A stretch of 64,000 nt of DNA from assembly GCF_022026155.1 (NCBI RefSeq), contig NZ_CP085041.1, forward strand, positions 218,306 through 282,305, written 5' to 3'. This DNA comes from Dissulfurimicrobium hydrothermale (GTDB taxonomy: Bacteria > Desulfobacterota > Dissulfuribacteria > Dissulfuribacterales > Sh68). The notes beneath the pieces were generated by a model. The model had not been told where the DNA came from. It ran no database searches and saw only the letters and a list, made by a program, of their open reading frames with translations. A program made the position numbers and the translations under genes. Positions 8,861 through 18,056 of the stretch are shown here, in pieces; positions within the stretch are counted from its first letter, which is position 1, and every line of letters starts with the position of its first letter.

Positions 8861-9886
8861 ATGCTTGAGACTATATGGTTCATACTATGGGGTGTACTCT
8901 GGGCGGTATATTTCATGCTCGACGGTTTTGATCTGGGCCTTGGCTCGCTAATGCCCGTATTGGCCGAAAACGAACAGGAAAGGCGGATTGTCTATAACGC
9001 CATGGGTCCGTTCTGGGACGGAAACGAGGTCTGGCTGATCACTGCGGGCGGCGCTACATTTGCGGCATTCCCGGTGGCATATGCAGTCATGTTCAACGGT
9101 CTATATGCAGCCCTACTCCTGCTCCTGTTCGCCCTTATCTTAAGGGGGATATCGTTCGAATTCCGCAATAAGGTGGACAGCCCGGGTTGGCGCTCAATCT
9201 GGGATGCGTGTCTAGTTATTGGAAGCTTTCTGCCCGCACTCCTTTTGGGCATCGCCTTTGCAAACATATTTCAGGGTATCCCAATAGATGAAAACGGGGT
9301 ATTCCAAGGCGGGCTCCTCACCCTCCTAAACCCCTATGGCATTGCCGGTGGTGTACTCTTTGTGCTCCTATTCATGCTCCACGGCTCTATCTGGCTTGCA
9401 ATAAAATCCGAGGGCGATCTACAGACAAGGGCCGGACGGATGGCATCCAGGCTTTGGCCCATACTACTTGTAGTGGCGATACTGTTCCTTGCCTTTACGT
9501 TCTTCGCCACCCATCTCTTTAACAACTACCTCAAGACACCGGTGCTCATGATCATACCTTTGATCGCGGTAGCGGCACTTTTGATAACAAAAGTCTTCAT
9601 CGGACGGATGAACTGGTGGAAGGCGTGGTTCGCCTCAAGCACCACCATACTCTTTATCACCTTTTTCGGCGTGGCAGGGCTCTTCCCTGATCTCCTGCCA
9701 TCAAGCCTCAATCCTAACTACAGCATAACGGCCTTTAATGCGGCCTCAAGCCAACTTACATTGAAGATCATGCTGGTCGTGGCCCTGGTCATAGTGCCTA
9801 TCGTGATCGCCTATCAAACATGGGTCTATATCTTTTTAAGGGGTAAGGTTACGGAAAAAGACCTGACCTACGAAGAGGCATATTAA
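8861..9886 (+). CDS. cydB: Cytochrome bd oxidase subunit II
   Basis: The 341-residue protein starts MLETIWFILWGVLWAVYFMLDGFDLG, the typical CydB N-terminus with the conserved DGFDLG motif, then GPFWDGNEVWLITAGGA. About eight to nine hydrophobic helices follow. I use the ATG at 8861 (AAGGAGG 8 bp upstream); a longer in-frame reading that starts inside cydA has no family support. It is 31 bp after cydA and is the partner subunit. Confidence 0.95.
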   Translation: MLETIWFILWGVLWAVYFMLDGFDLGLGSLMPVLAENEQERRIVYNAMGPFWDGNEVWLITAGGATFAAFPVAYAVMFNGLYAALLLLLFALILRGISFEFRNKVDSPGWRSIWDACLVIGSFLPALLLGIAFANIFQGIPIDENGVFQGGLLTLLNPYGIAGGVLFVLLFMLHGSIWLAIKSEGDLQTRAGRMASRLWPILLVVAILFLAFTFFATHLFNNYLKTPVLMIIPLIAVAALLITKVFIGRMNWWKAWFASSTTILFITFFGVAGLFPDLLPSSLNPNYSITAFNAASSQLTLKIMLVVALVIVPIVIAYQTWVYIFLRGKVTEKDLTYEEAY

Positions 9887-9941
9887 AAAAGATATAACCG
9901 ACTTCAAAGTCCATCTCTTGTCCGGGTTGTCCAAGACAGTC

Positions 9942-9973
9942 ATTGCAGGGGCATAGGAAACCGCCCCTGCAAT
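9942..9973. other. Perfect inverted repeat after cydAB
   Basis: Two 11-bp arms (ATTGCAGGGGC and its complement) enclose a 10-base loop, about 55 bp after the cydB stop. It would form a stable hairpin in RNA, but is followed by A residues rather than a T run, so it is not a classical intrinsic terminator for cydB. It may be a transcript-end stabiliser. The rest of 9887-10108 shows no gene. Confidence 0.6.
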
Positions 9974-10108
9974 CAAAAAACAATAGTCCAATGCAGCAAA
10001 AATCTTCTTAATCCTGCATGCGACAGGATGGATCTAGCTGCGCCCTATTTCAAGACAAGATCTCGGTCATTGAAGGGTTAAATAAAAAAAACAAAAGGGA
10101 GGGTATCT

Positions 10109-11104
10109 ATGAAAAGTCTTGGTTTATTAAAGATTGGGATTGTAATGCTCATCATGGCTATGGGTATCTTTTATCCTAGTTTCGGCATTTGCAACGATGA
10201 TTTTGACAGATTTATCATGCCGGTGTCCAACCCTATATATCTAGGAGACGCAAGAAACGTCACCATGATAAGACCTATTTATCTCTTTCAAAGGCTCCCC
10301 CAAAAGGTCGATACCATAATAGGCAAGGTCCCGCTTGGCGGCCACATAAACGGCTTCGCAATTCAGGCGAGTTACGCCTTTAACGATAGACTCTCGCTTG
10401 TTGCAGTGAAGGACGGCTATATAGACTGCAGGCCCAACAATACCCTAAATGATCACAACGGCTGGGCCGATATAGCCGCAGGGCTCCAATATTCATTTTT
10501 GTATCACCCACAAGACAACTTTATCATGACCGCCAGGCTTGTTTATGAAATGGCAAGCGGTAGCGATCAAGTCTATCAGGGAAACGGCGACGGCAACTTC
10601 AATCCATCCATCTTGTTCTTGAAGGGGATCGACAGGCTGCAATTCTCAGGGGCGCTCGGCCTTGTAGTGCCGGTTGACAGAAACCAAGAAAACACCCTGT
10701 TTTATGATTCGTGGCACCTTGATTATGCGGTTACAGACTGGTTCAGACCCCTTGTTGAACTCAATCATTTCTATGTCATAGACAGCGGCGACAGGGATCC
10801 ATGGATCAGGAACGCCATAAATAAGCTCGGGGTCGAAAGGGCGTTAAGCGCAACGCTCGGCACAAGCAAGGAAGACGATGTAGTCGCAAGCGTCGCCAAA
10901 TTCAATGGATGCGACATTGTCGACCTCGGCGGCAGGTACAATGACGACCACAGGAATCTCGTCACCCTCGCCTTCGGCTCAAGGTTCAGGGTTACAAACT
11001 GGCTGGACTTCGGTGCAGCCTATGAAATCCCACTCACAAGCAAAGAGGATGGCCTGATACGCGACAGATTGATGCTGGACGCCATAGTGACGCTCAAATT
11101 CTAG
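10109..11104 (+). CDS. Outer-membrane beta-barrel protein, function unknown
   Basis: The 331-residue protein has a signal peptide (hydrophobic core about residues 8-28) and then alternating amphipathic strands rich in aromatic residues (GFAIQASYAFNDRLSLVAVKDGY, AAGLQYSFLY, LVTLAFGSRFRVTNWLDFGAAYEIPL). It ends in VTLKF; a C-terminal Phe is the usual BAM recognition signal. It resembles the broad outer-membrane transporter family near phenol_MetA_deg, but no substrate can be read. GGGAGGG lies upstream of the ATG. It appears monocistronic. Confidence 0.7.
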   Translation: MKSLGLLKIGIVMLIMAMGIFYPSFGICNDDFDRFIMPVSNPIYLGDARNVTMIRPIYLFQRLPQKVDTIIGKVPLGGHINGFAIQASYAFNDRLSLVAVKDGYIDCRPNNTLNDHNGWADIAAGLQYSFLYHPQDNFIMTARLVYEMASGSDQVYQGNGDGNFNPSILFLKGIDRLQFSGALGLVVPVDRNQENTLFYDSWHLDYAVTDWFRPLVELNHFYVIDSGDRDPWIRNAINKLGVERALSATLGTSKEDDVVASVAKFNGCDIVDLGGRYNDDHRNLVTLAFGSRFRVTNWLDFGAAYEIPLTSKEDGLIRDRLMLDAIVTLKF

Positions 11105-11140
11105 GCCACATTCATTTTTATTTTATTTTTTTATGATATA

Positions 11141-11175
11141 ATTCAGACAGGCGATAGCCTATCGCCTGTCTGAAT
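11141..11175. repeat. Perfect 17-bp-arm palindrome
   Basis: The arm ATTCAGACAGGCGATAG is followed, after one C, by its exact reverse complement. T-rich sequence precedes it and no T run follows, so it is not a plus-strand terminator; on the minus strand the sequence after it is A-rich. It sits exactly between the barrel gene and the P-type ATPase pseudogene and could mark a boundary or serve as an operator. Confidence 0.85.
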
Positions 11176-11252
11176 CCTTCTTAAGGATCGGCACGTAAAA
11201 AGCTTCCCGAGCAAGATAACGAACCAGACCATCCCGTCAAGGAGGTGCGCTG

Positions 11253-12447
11253 ATGGTTGAGACCTCGTCAACAAAACCACATGAGGCCCTACATCATGGA
11301 CTGAGTTCCGACGAAGCGGCCCGTCGATTGCAGCAATACGGTCTAAATGCCTTGGAGGAGAAAAAAATCTCCATCCTGCGCCAGCTGCTCGGCTACTTCT
11401 GGGGGCCGATCCCATGGATAATCGAGGCGGCGGCCCTGCTCTCGGCCATCGTCAGGCACTGGGCGGATTTCTGGATCGTCACCGCCCTGCTCATCTTCAA
11501 TGCGGCGGTAGGCTTCTGGCAGGAATACACGGCCGGCAATGCGGTGGAGGCGCTGAAGAAACAGCCCGCCACGCGCGCCAAGGTGTTGTGCGATGGTCGG
11601 TGGCAGGAGATCGACGTCAAGCCGTTGGCGCCAGGCGACATCATCCGCATCCGTTTGGGAGATGTGATCCCGGCTGACGTCAAATTGACGGAGGGGGATT
11701 ATCTGAGCGTGGATCAATCGGCCCTGACCGGCGAATCCCTGCCGGTGACCAAACGCGCCGGTGACGCGGCCTTCTCGGGCGCTGTGGTCAAACAGGGCAA
11801 GGTGGTGGCCGAGGTCACAGCCACCGGCAAGAATACCAGGTTCGGCCAGACCGCATCATGTTCTTTGTGGTGCTGGCGATGATGTTCTTCGACTTCTATC
11901 CGATCACCGCCGTCATGATCATCCTGCTGGCGTTCTTCAACGACGTGCCCATCATGACCATCGCCTATGACCGCACTGGTCTTGAACAGCGCCCCGTGCG
12001 CTGGGACATGCGCCAGGTCATCACTGTGACAACCGCAATGGGGTTCGTTGGCGTAATAGGAAGCTTCGGGATGCTACCGATCGGCCATGGACTGGCTCAA
12101 ACTGGGCGTGTCGCAGATACAGACCTACGTCTTCCTCAAGATGGCAGTGGCTGGTCACCTGGTGCTATTTGCGGCGCGCACCAAGGACCATTTCTGGAAA
12201 CGGCCCTGGTCCGCCCCCATCATGGTCTGGTCGGCGGTTATCACCAAGTTGGAGCACCCTGCTGGCCGCCTACGGCTTTGGGCTCATCATGCCCATCACC
12301 TGGCCGGAAACCGTCCTGATATGGGGATATTTGTTCATCTCCGTCCTTATGACAGATCTCGTAAATGTTCATGTTTACCACCATTTGCGACCTAGACACA
12401 CTAGATCAGAAAGAAAGGAACGCGCCATTACCGTACCATGTATTTAA
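11253..12447 (+). pseudogene. P-type (PMA-like) H+-ATPase, internally deleted and frameshifted
   Basis: The first ~200 codons are a normal plasma-membrane-type P-ATPase N-terminus: GLSSDEAARRLQQYGLNAL, helices M1-M2, then the actuator domain with LTGESLPVTKRAGD. At about 11852 the sequence jumps from FGQT straight to the late membrane region (RIMFFVVLAMMFFDFYPITAVMII, LAFFNDVPIMTIAYD), so the phosphorylation DKTGT motif and the nucleotide-binding domain are missing. Two further frame changes follow near 12085 and 12260. The remnant cannot pump ions. It is visibly more GC-rich than its neighbours, suggesting acquired DNA in decay. AAGGAGG precedes the original ATG. Confidence 0.88.
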
Positions 12448-12477
12448 CCTGCCATTATTTTTTAAGGAGTTGTTGAA

Positions 12478-14751
12478 ATGCCTGATTGGAAAAAAAAGAA
12501 GATATTGCTCATGGGCTCCAGGGTGACGATAACAAATATGCCCATAAAAGAGGTGAACCTTATCGCCCAGGGGAGTCTACCGGCCTACGGCTATGACCCA
12601 GGCGACTTCATAGAACTGATGGCGGGCAAGGTCACGATTGAAGAGGGACGTCTTGAGCAGTGCCTCACCTGGCTCTCCTCCTACCTGACCGCATCGGGGC
12701 TAAATCCGAGGATTAGCACCCTTAATTACGGCGTACGAAGAGACGTCTTTCAGATATTCAAAAAACGCAGCAGCCAAGGCCCTGTCGAAAACGATCACGG
12801 CTGGTTCATGGTCCAACAAATACTCCCTCCCGGGGGAAGAAGTACCGAACCTGACCATATTGAAATAACAAACGACAACAAATCGGCACTGGAGGCAAAC
12901 AACGGCATAGTGATCATTGACGACGGGGGAAATCCGCCGAGACTTGCAGGAGAAATAAAAGAACTCAACCCAGGGGCATGGGCGATAGCCCTCGGCATAA
13001 GCGCGGCCCACTGGCAAGGCTGGGTGGAATCTTTTAAGGAAAATTTCATATTGATATGCAGACTTTCCGATCTCGAAACCACGCGAATGGAGATGGACAG
13101 CTCAATCCTATGGGAATCCACTGTGGCAATGGCCGTAAGGGCGCTGAAGAGCCCAGAGGTGGGGCTTTGGGATGAGAGATCGAACCGCTTCAAATGCCAC
13201 ATAATGGTTGAGATGTTTCCTGACGGCATACTTTACATCGGCCCTGAAACGGCCATGTTCAGGCATTGGGAGGGGGCCCTTCCAGGGGTTGGATCACGCA
13301 ATACATATGGTTCGGTGCCATGCTATGATACACTTCTTCCCGCCATGCTTTCGATAGACTGTCTGCGTATAGGCGGGATACCGCTCGACAGCAACTACTT
13401 TTTTGATTTATCAAAACGCGTCCTCCTGAACTGGCATCAGCTCCACCAGCATGGATATTACTTCACCGACGGCTTGGAATTCCCGAATCTCGACTTTTCA
13501 TCAACATATCCTACCGGGGTCCCATGCTCATTCCTGAATACATACGATGACCCATGTTTCTTTGTACTGCCACCCTTCACCCCACATCTTGAACACATGC
13601 TGGAAATCGTCTCCAGCCAGTCATGGTGCAAAGACAGAAAACAGGCCATAAGGTCGTTTTTCAGGGCCAATACACCGGCCAATCAGTGTGAAACAACCGG
13701 CCCAGCAGCAACCGCAAGAGACCTGGGGTATATAGGTGTTATACTCTCGGTGCTGAAACACCTAAAGGAAGAAGTAAACCGCAAGGCCGGCTTCAAATAT
13801 CTGCGCCTCTTCCAGGTAGGCGCCCTCCGAACAACGGACCCGGTCGAGATCGAACCGGTCATGGCCCTTCAAAGGGTGATGGACAGCTATGTTACAAAGG
13901 AACATGTCAAGCGCCCTTTATGCGTAGGGGTATTCGGTCCACCGGGCTCAGGTAAATCATTTGCCGTGGAAGAGGTTGCAAGGGTCATCTCAAAAAGGTT
14001 CGACAGAAACCCGTTTGAATTCTTTCAATTCAATCTGACGCAGTTTTCAGGTCCTGAAGAGATAAATTCAGCCATCGATCTTGTCAGGGCCTCTGTAGCA
14101 AAGGGAAGGATCCCGATCACCTTTTGGGACGAATTCGACTGCCGCTATGACGGGTTTGAATTCGGATATCTGAGATATTTTCTACCGTCCATGCAAGACG
14201 GCGTCACATACGTAAACGGCATTCCCAGGCACATAGGCCGGTCGATATTCGTCTTTGCAGGCGGGGTAAAAGAGTCATGGGATGACATGACCGCACTCCT
14301 GCAACAACCCAGCGATCAAATAGACAGGATGGTCAAGACCCTCAAAATCCCTGATTTCATGAGCAGGCTCAGGGTGGTCTTGGACATAGAGGGTATAAAG
14401 ATCCCTGAGGAACTACTAAGAGATTCGACGTCTGGCGAGGACCTTGAAACCCTGCGGATGATCCTGCTCAAGAGGGCCTTTATAATAGCGCACCAGATGG
14501 ACAACCACTGGCCGAAGGCCGCCCGAAAGACCTCCGGACTCTTGCTGCGGCTCCTCATAGCCAGATACAAATTCGGCGCACGATCCATTGAGGCGGTGAT
14601 AGAATCGAGCCATGCTGCCGACCGGCTCGTCTACGGACTGCCTGAGCTTATTGCCCCTCCTGCCGCAAGGATACATGCCGAATGGCGGATAGACCTTGAA
14701 AGGAGGGTAGACCAAATCAGAAAAGAATTCGGCCTAAGGGGGGTCTGGTAG
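12478..14751 (+). CDS. Large AAA+ ATPase with unusual N-terminal half
   Basis: The 757-residue protein has an AAA+ module in its C-terminal half: Walker A GPPGSGKS near residue 487, Walker B ITFWDEFD near 550, and a sensor-like IFVFAGGV. The N-terminal ~450 residues contain segments (NNGIVIIDDGGNPP, ILICRLSDLETTRMEMDSS, CHIMVEMFPDGILYIG) faintly like a degenerate PfkB/ribokinase-type fold, at low certainty. No nuclease, HTH or membrane segment is seen. AAGGAGTTGTTGAA lies before the ATG. Its 3' end overlaps the convergent phoR 3' end by 18 bp. I do not recognise a named family. Confidence 0.75.
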   Translation: MPDWKKKKILLMGSRVTITNMPIKEVNLIAQGSLPAYGYDPGDFIELMAGKVTIEEGRLEQCLTWLSSYLTASGLNPRISTLNYGVRRDVFQIFKKRSSQGPVENDHGWFMVQQILPPGGRSTEPDHIEITNDNKSALEANNGIVIIDDGGNPPRLAGEIKELNPGAWAIALGISAAHWQGWVESFKENFILICRLSDLETTRMEMDSSILWESTVAMAVRALKSPEVGLWDERSNRFKCHIMVEMFPDGILYIGPETAMFRHWEGALPGVGSRNTYGSVPCYDTLLPAMLSIDCLRIGGIPLDSNYFFDLSKRVLLNWHQLHQHGYYFTDGLEFPNLDFSSTYPTGVPCSFLNTYDDPCFFVLPPFTPHLEHMLEIVSSQSWCKDRKQAIRSFFRANTPANQCETTGPAATARDLGYIGVILSVLKHLKEEVNRKAGFKYLRLFQVGALRTTDPVEIEPVMALQRVMDSYVTKEHVKRPLCVGVFGPPGSGKSFAVEEVARVISKRFDRNPFEFFQFNLTQFSGPEEINSAIDLVRASVAKGRIPITFWDEFDCRYDGFEFGYLRYFLPSMQDGVTYVNGIPRHIGRSIFVFAGGVKESWDDMTALLQQPSDQIDRMVKTLKIPDFMSRLRVVLDIEGIKIPEELLRDSTSGEDLETLRMILLKRAFIIAHQMDNHWPKAARKTSGLLLRLLIARYKFGARSIEAVIESSHAADRLVYGLPELIAPPAARIHAEWRIDLERRVDQIRKEFGLRGVW

Positions 14752-15987
14752 AGAAACAGGGACGGCAAGATAGAATGTCGATCCATGGCCGAGTCGGCCT
14801 TCCACCCACGTTCTGCCATTATGGATCTGGGCCACCTGCCTGACTATCGAAAGCCCAAGGCCGGCACCTCCGGTCTTGTCGTTTCCAAGCCTGTAGAACC
14901 GCTCAAACACCTTATCAAGGGCATCAGTCGGTATGCCCGGCCCTTCGTCCGATACGGACAAGACGGCCTCTGCCCCCTGCACTTCCATGACGACCGCCAC
15001 GCCCGATCCTTCACTGGAATACTTTACTGCATTGTCAATAAGATTGACGACCGCCTGTTCAATAGCCGAGGGGGAGGCAACAATCAGGACATCCTTCTCA
15101 GGCAGCCTTATATCAAGTCTTATCCCCTTCTCCTCCGAAAACGGCGACATCGCATCAACAGCCTTGAGTACCACCTCCTTGAACGACAACTTTTCGGCAC
15201 CTTTCAGACAGCCCGCGCTTTCAAGCTGGGCCAGCGTCAGTATATTACGGACAATACCGGCGAGCCTGTCCGAATTCTTGAGTATGATCGTCAAAAACCG
15301 CCTGGACATCTCTGGGTCAAGCGACCCTTGGTCGAGAAGTGTCTCGGCATATCCCTTGATAGAGGTAAGCGGCGTCCTCAACTGATGCGCCACATTGGCG
15401 ACCAGATCCTTTGCCACCTGCTCCGAGCGGACAAGCCCTGAGACATCATTAAAAATCATGAGGCACCCGCCACCATCAGAACTGTCAAGCCTCCTGACGG
15501 TTACATCCATCTCCTTGTTATTTTGTACTATCCTGATGTTTCCGGTCTGTTCGAGACAGGTGTCAACATCCTTCAGGGCCCTGATAATCTGCGGCGCCCT
15601 TACAAGCCCCTGAATGTCCCGGCCTATCCAATCATCAGGATGGGCATCGGACTGATTTAGCATCTTCAAGAGCGCATTGTTTACAAGACTAATTCCACCC
15701 CGTCCGTCTGTCAGCAAGACGCCTTCATTGATGTCATAAATGATTGCATTAAGGGCTTTTATCTTCGCATCTTGCTCAATGACAACACCGGCAAGCGCCT
15801 CAACGACGCCGGGCACATCGTCTCCGACCTTCTCCCGGCTTAAGAGACCCTTTTCAAATAGGGCCTGCAGCAGGTCTGAAGGGGGCGCACAGGCCTTTCG
15901 AAACCCACTCCAAGGCCTTGCAAATACGTATCTAAGGATGAAAACGGCTGTAAGCAACGCGGCTGCAAGAACTAAGAGGGCACGCAA
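14734..15987 (-). CDS. phoR: PhoR-type sensor histidine kinase
   Basis: Read from a TTG at 15987 the protein has 417 residues: one N-terminal membrane helix (RALLVLAAALLTAVFILRYVF), a linker, a PAS-like domain (NAIIYDINEGVLLTDGRGG), HisKA with VAHQLRTPLTSIKGYAETLL, and an ATPase domain with NLIDNAVKYS, DEGPGIP and GGAGLGLSIV. Like E. coli PhoR it has no large periplasmic domain. I chose the TTG because GAAAGGG lies upstream and it starts just after the phoB stop; longer readings run into phoB. It should phosphorylate PhoB under phosphate limitation. Confidence 0.88.
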   Translation of the reverse strand: MRALLVLAAALLTAVFILRYVFARPWSGFRKACAPPSDLLQALFEKGLLSREKVGDDVPGVVEALAGVVIEQDAKIKALNAIIYDINEGVLLTDGRGGISLVNNALLKMLNQSDAHPDDWIGRDIQGLVRAPQIIRALKDVDTCLEQTGNIRIVQNNKEMDVTVRRLDSSDGGGCLMIFNDVSGLVRSEQVAKDLVANVAHQLRTPLTSIKGYAETLLDQGSLDPEMSRRFLTIILKNSDRLAGIVRNILTLAQLESAGCLKGAEKLSFKEVVLKAVDAMSPFSEEKGIRLDIRLPEKDVLIVASPSAIEQAVVNLIDNAVKYSSEGSGVAVVMEVQGAEAVLSVSDEGPGIPTDALDKVFERFYRLGNDKTGGAGLGLSIVRQVAQIHNGRTWVEGRLGHGSTFYLAVPVSLPDPP

Positions 15988-15989
15988 TT

Positions 15990-16682
15990 TCAGGCCCTTT
16001 CGTTGAAGCGATAGCCCATGCCCCTTACGGTCTCTATGCAGCCGCTCAAGGCACCGAGCTTTTTTCTGAGCCTTCGTATGTGGGTATCGACGGTCCTTGC
16101 GTATCCATCGAAGGAATAACCCCATACCCTGTCGAGGAGCGTCTCGCGGCTCTTTACGTTGCCAGGGGTCGAGATAAGCTCCTTAAGAAGCCTGAACTCT
16201 GTTGCGGTCAGATCTACAGCCTCTCCGCCAGCCTTGACGGCATATCTCCCTAGATCCATCTCTATACCCCCGGCCTTGAGTATATCCACGGATCTGTCCT
16301 CCTGCGGATAGGTCCTGGCGATTACAGCCTTTATGCGGAGGATCAGCTCCCTTGGACTGAAGGGTTTTACGATGTAATCATCCGCCCCGAGCTCGAGGCC
16401 GACGATCCTGTCTGTTTCAGAGCCCCTGGCCGTCACCATGAGGATAGGAATATGTGAAAGCTTCGGATCCCGCTTGATGCGTTTACACACATCAAGCCCA
16501 TCCACATCTGGAAGCATGAGGTCGAGAAGGATCAGGTCGGGCCTAAACTGCCTCACGTAAGACAAGGCATGGCGTCCCTCCGGGAGCACCATGGACTCAA
16601 ACCCTGCCTGATCCAGATTAAATCTTATGAGATCCGCTATGTCTTTTTCATCCTCGACCAAAAGTATACGTTGTTTAACCAT
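15990..16682 (-). CDS. phoB: PhoB-type response regulator
   Basis: An N-terminal receiver domain (RILLVEDEKDIADLIRFNL, phospho-acceptor Asp in LILLDLMLPDVDG, Lys in YIVKPFSPREL) precedes a winged-helix DNA-binding domain (TATEFRLLKELISTPG, RETLLDRVWGY, TVDTHIRRLRKKLG). The start is uncertain: ATG at 16682 (MVKQRILLVEDE) matches the family boundary, and an in-frame ATG at 16724 lies 14 bp after pstS, but neither has a clear ribosome site at proper spacing. It lies between pstS and phoR in one operon. Confidence 0.92.
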   Translation of the reverse strand: MVKQRILLVEDEKDIADLIRFNLDQAGFESMVLPEGRHALSYVRQFRPDLILLDLMLPDVDGLDVCKRIKRDPKLSHIPILMVTARGSETDRIVGLELGADDYIVKPFSPRELILRIKAVIARTYPQEDRSVDILKAGGIEMDLGRYAVKAGGEAVDLTATEFRLLKELISTPGNVKSRETLLDRVWGYSFDGYARTVDTHIRRLRKKLGALSGCIETVRGMGYRFNERA

Positions 16683-16738
16683 AGCCGATAAATTAGACAG
16701 GGGAAAGGAGACCAACCGCTCCATTCCCCACGAAGGGA

Positions 16739-17824
16739 TCAGTTCGCCGGCCAGACGGCCTTGCCGCCGGACCTTATCTCTTTAGTCCACATATCCTCCA
16801 CCATCTTCACCGCCTCATCGGGCATAGGGATATATATGAGCTCCTTCGCCATATCACCGCCGTTCTTGTAGCACCAGTCAAAAAACTTCAAGACAGACCG
16901 TGCCTTTACAGGATTGGGTTGATCTTTATACATCAAAATGAATGTCGCCCCCGTAATAGGCCATGACCCAGCCCCTGGCCCATTCACCAGCACGACCTTC
17001 ATCCCTACAGGGGCATGTTTCCAGTCCGCGCTTGCCGCAGCCGCACGGAAGGTCTGATCGTCGGCGACCACAAAATGTCCGTCCCTGTTTTTAAGGCTCA
17101 CTGTTATGAGCCTGTTCTGAAGGGCATAGGCATACTCCACATAGCCAATGGCACCATTTACCCTGTTTACATAAGAAGCCACACCCTCATTACCTTTACC
17201 GCCGAGCCCGACCGGCCAGTTGACCGCCTTGTCGGCACCGACCGCCTTGCCCCACTCAGGGCTTACCGCCGCAAGATAATGGGTGAATATCCAGGTGGTG
17301 CCGGAGCCGTCCGCCCTATGGACAACAGTTATTGCGGTCGAAGGGAGATTCACTGTCGGATTCAAGGCCTTTATCCTGGGGTCGTTCCATGTCTTTATCT
17401 CACCCAGATATATCTTTGCAAGGGTCTCCCCGTCGAGTTTGATCTCATTGGCCTTAACCCCCTTGAGATTTACGACCGGCACTATCCCACCCATCACCAT
17501 TGGAAACTGAACAAGACCAGCTGCCTCCAACTCCTGCGGCTCAAGAGGGGCGTCGGATGCCCCGAAGTCCACAGTCCTTGCCTTTATCTGTTGAATGCCG
17601 CCGCCTGAACCGATGGATTGATAGTTGAGCTTAACACCCGAGACCTCTTGGTATGCAGCCGCCCACTTTGAATAGATCGGATAGGGGAAAGTTGCCCCTG
17701 CACCGGTTATGGTTTCTGCAAGGCACTGTGAAAAACCGGCCACGAAAGGCAAAAACACCATCAAAAAACTAATGGATGCCAGTCGTCGGACATACAACCT
17801 CAAAGACCCTGTTGTCATTTTCAT
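16739..17824 (-). CDS. pstS: Phosphate ABC transporter substrate-binding protein
   Basis: The 361-residue protein has a signal peptide of about 36 residues and the PstS phosphate-binding signatures ITGAGATFPYPIYSKW, SIGSGGGIQQI, FGASDAPL and HRADGSGTTWIF. It captures phosphate in the periplasm. pstC, pstA, pstB and phoU are not in the window, so the permease must be encoded elsewhere. AGGAGG lies about 8 bp before the ATG. The Pho-box-like site upstream suggests autoregulation by PhoB encoded in the same operon. Confidence 0.95.
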   Translation of the reverse strand: MKMTTGSLRLYVRRLASISFLMVFLPFVAGFSQCLAETITGAGATFPYPIYSKWAAAYQEVSGVKLNYQSIGSGGGIQQIKARTVDFGASDAPLEPQELEAAGLVQFPMVMGGIVPVVNLKGVKANEIKLDGETLAKIYLGEIKTWNDPRIKALNPTVNLPSTAITVVHRADGSGTTWIFTHYLAAVSPEWGKAVGADKAVNWPVGLGGKGNEGVASYVNRVNGAIGYVEYAYALQNRLITVSLKNRDGHFVVADDQTFRAAAASADWKHAPVGMKVVLVNGPGAGSWPITGATFILMYKDQPNPVKARSVLKFFDWCYKNGGDMAKELIYIPMPDEAVKMVEDMWTKEIRSGGKAVWPAN

Positions 17825-17882
17825 TTCAAACCTCCTTTAGAATATTTGCCTAACTATTTATTTATAATAAAGGCTATCCATT

Positions 17883-17915
17883 GATTGTTACAGAAAAATG
17901 ACAAAATTGTGTCAA
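17883..17915 (-). promoter_or_regulatory. Pho-box-like operator upstream of pstS
   Basis: On the minus strand three 7-base repeats spaced 11 bp apart occur: TTGACAC, TTGTCAT and CTGTAAC. The last two form TTGTCATTTTTCTGTAAC, matching 14 of 18 positions of the E. coli Pho box CTGTCATAWAWCTGTCAY. A TATTATAA stretch about 17 bp downstream could be the -10. The position, 60-90 bp before pstS, fits. Confidence 0.7.
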
Positions 17916-18056
17916 TATTATAAAACAAAACCAACAAACTGCATTCGGATTTGCATCAAGCAAAAAACGGTCGGCTTCAGGGCTTGACTTTGGATTTTAA
18001 ATAATCATAATCCGCTATAAAAATGATCGGTAAGGATCAAATCTAGAGGTGATGTC

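Noticed and set aside
17015-17608. Antisense frame of 197 codons inside pstS
   Set aside because: Shadow of pstS; no ribosome site or family pattern.
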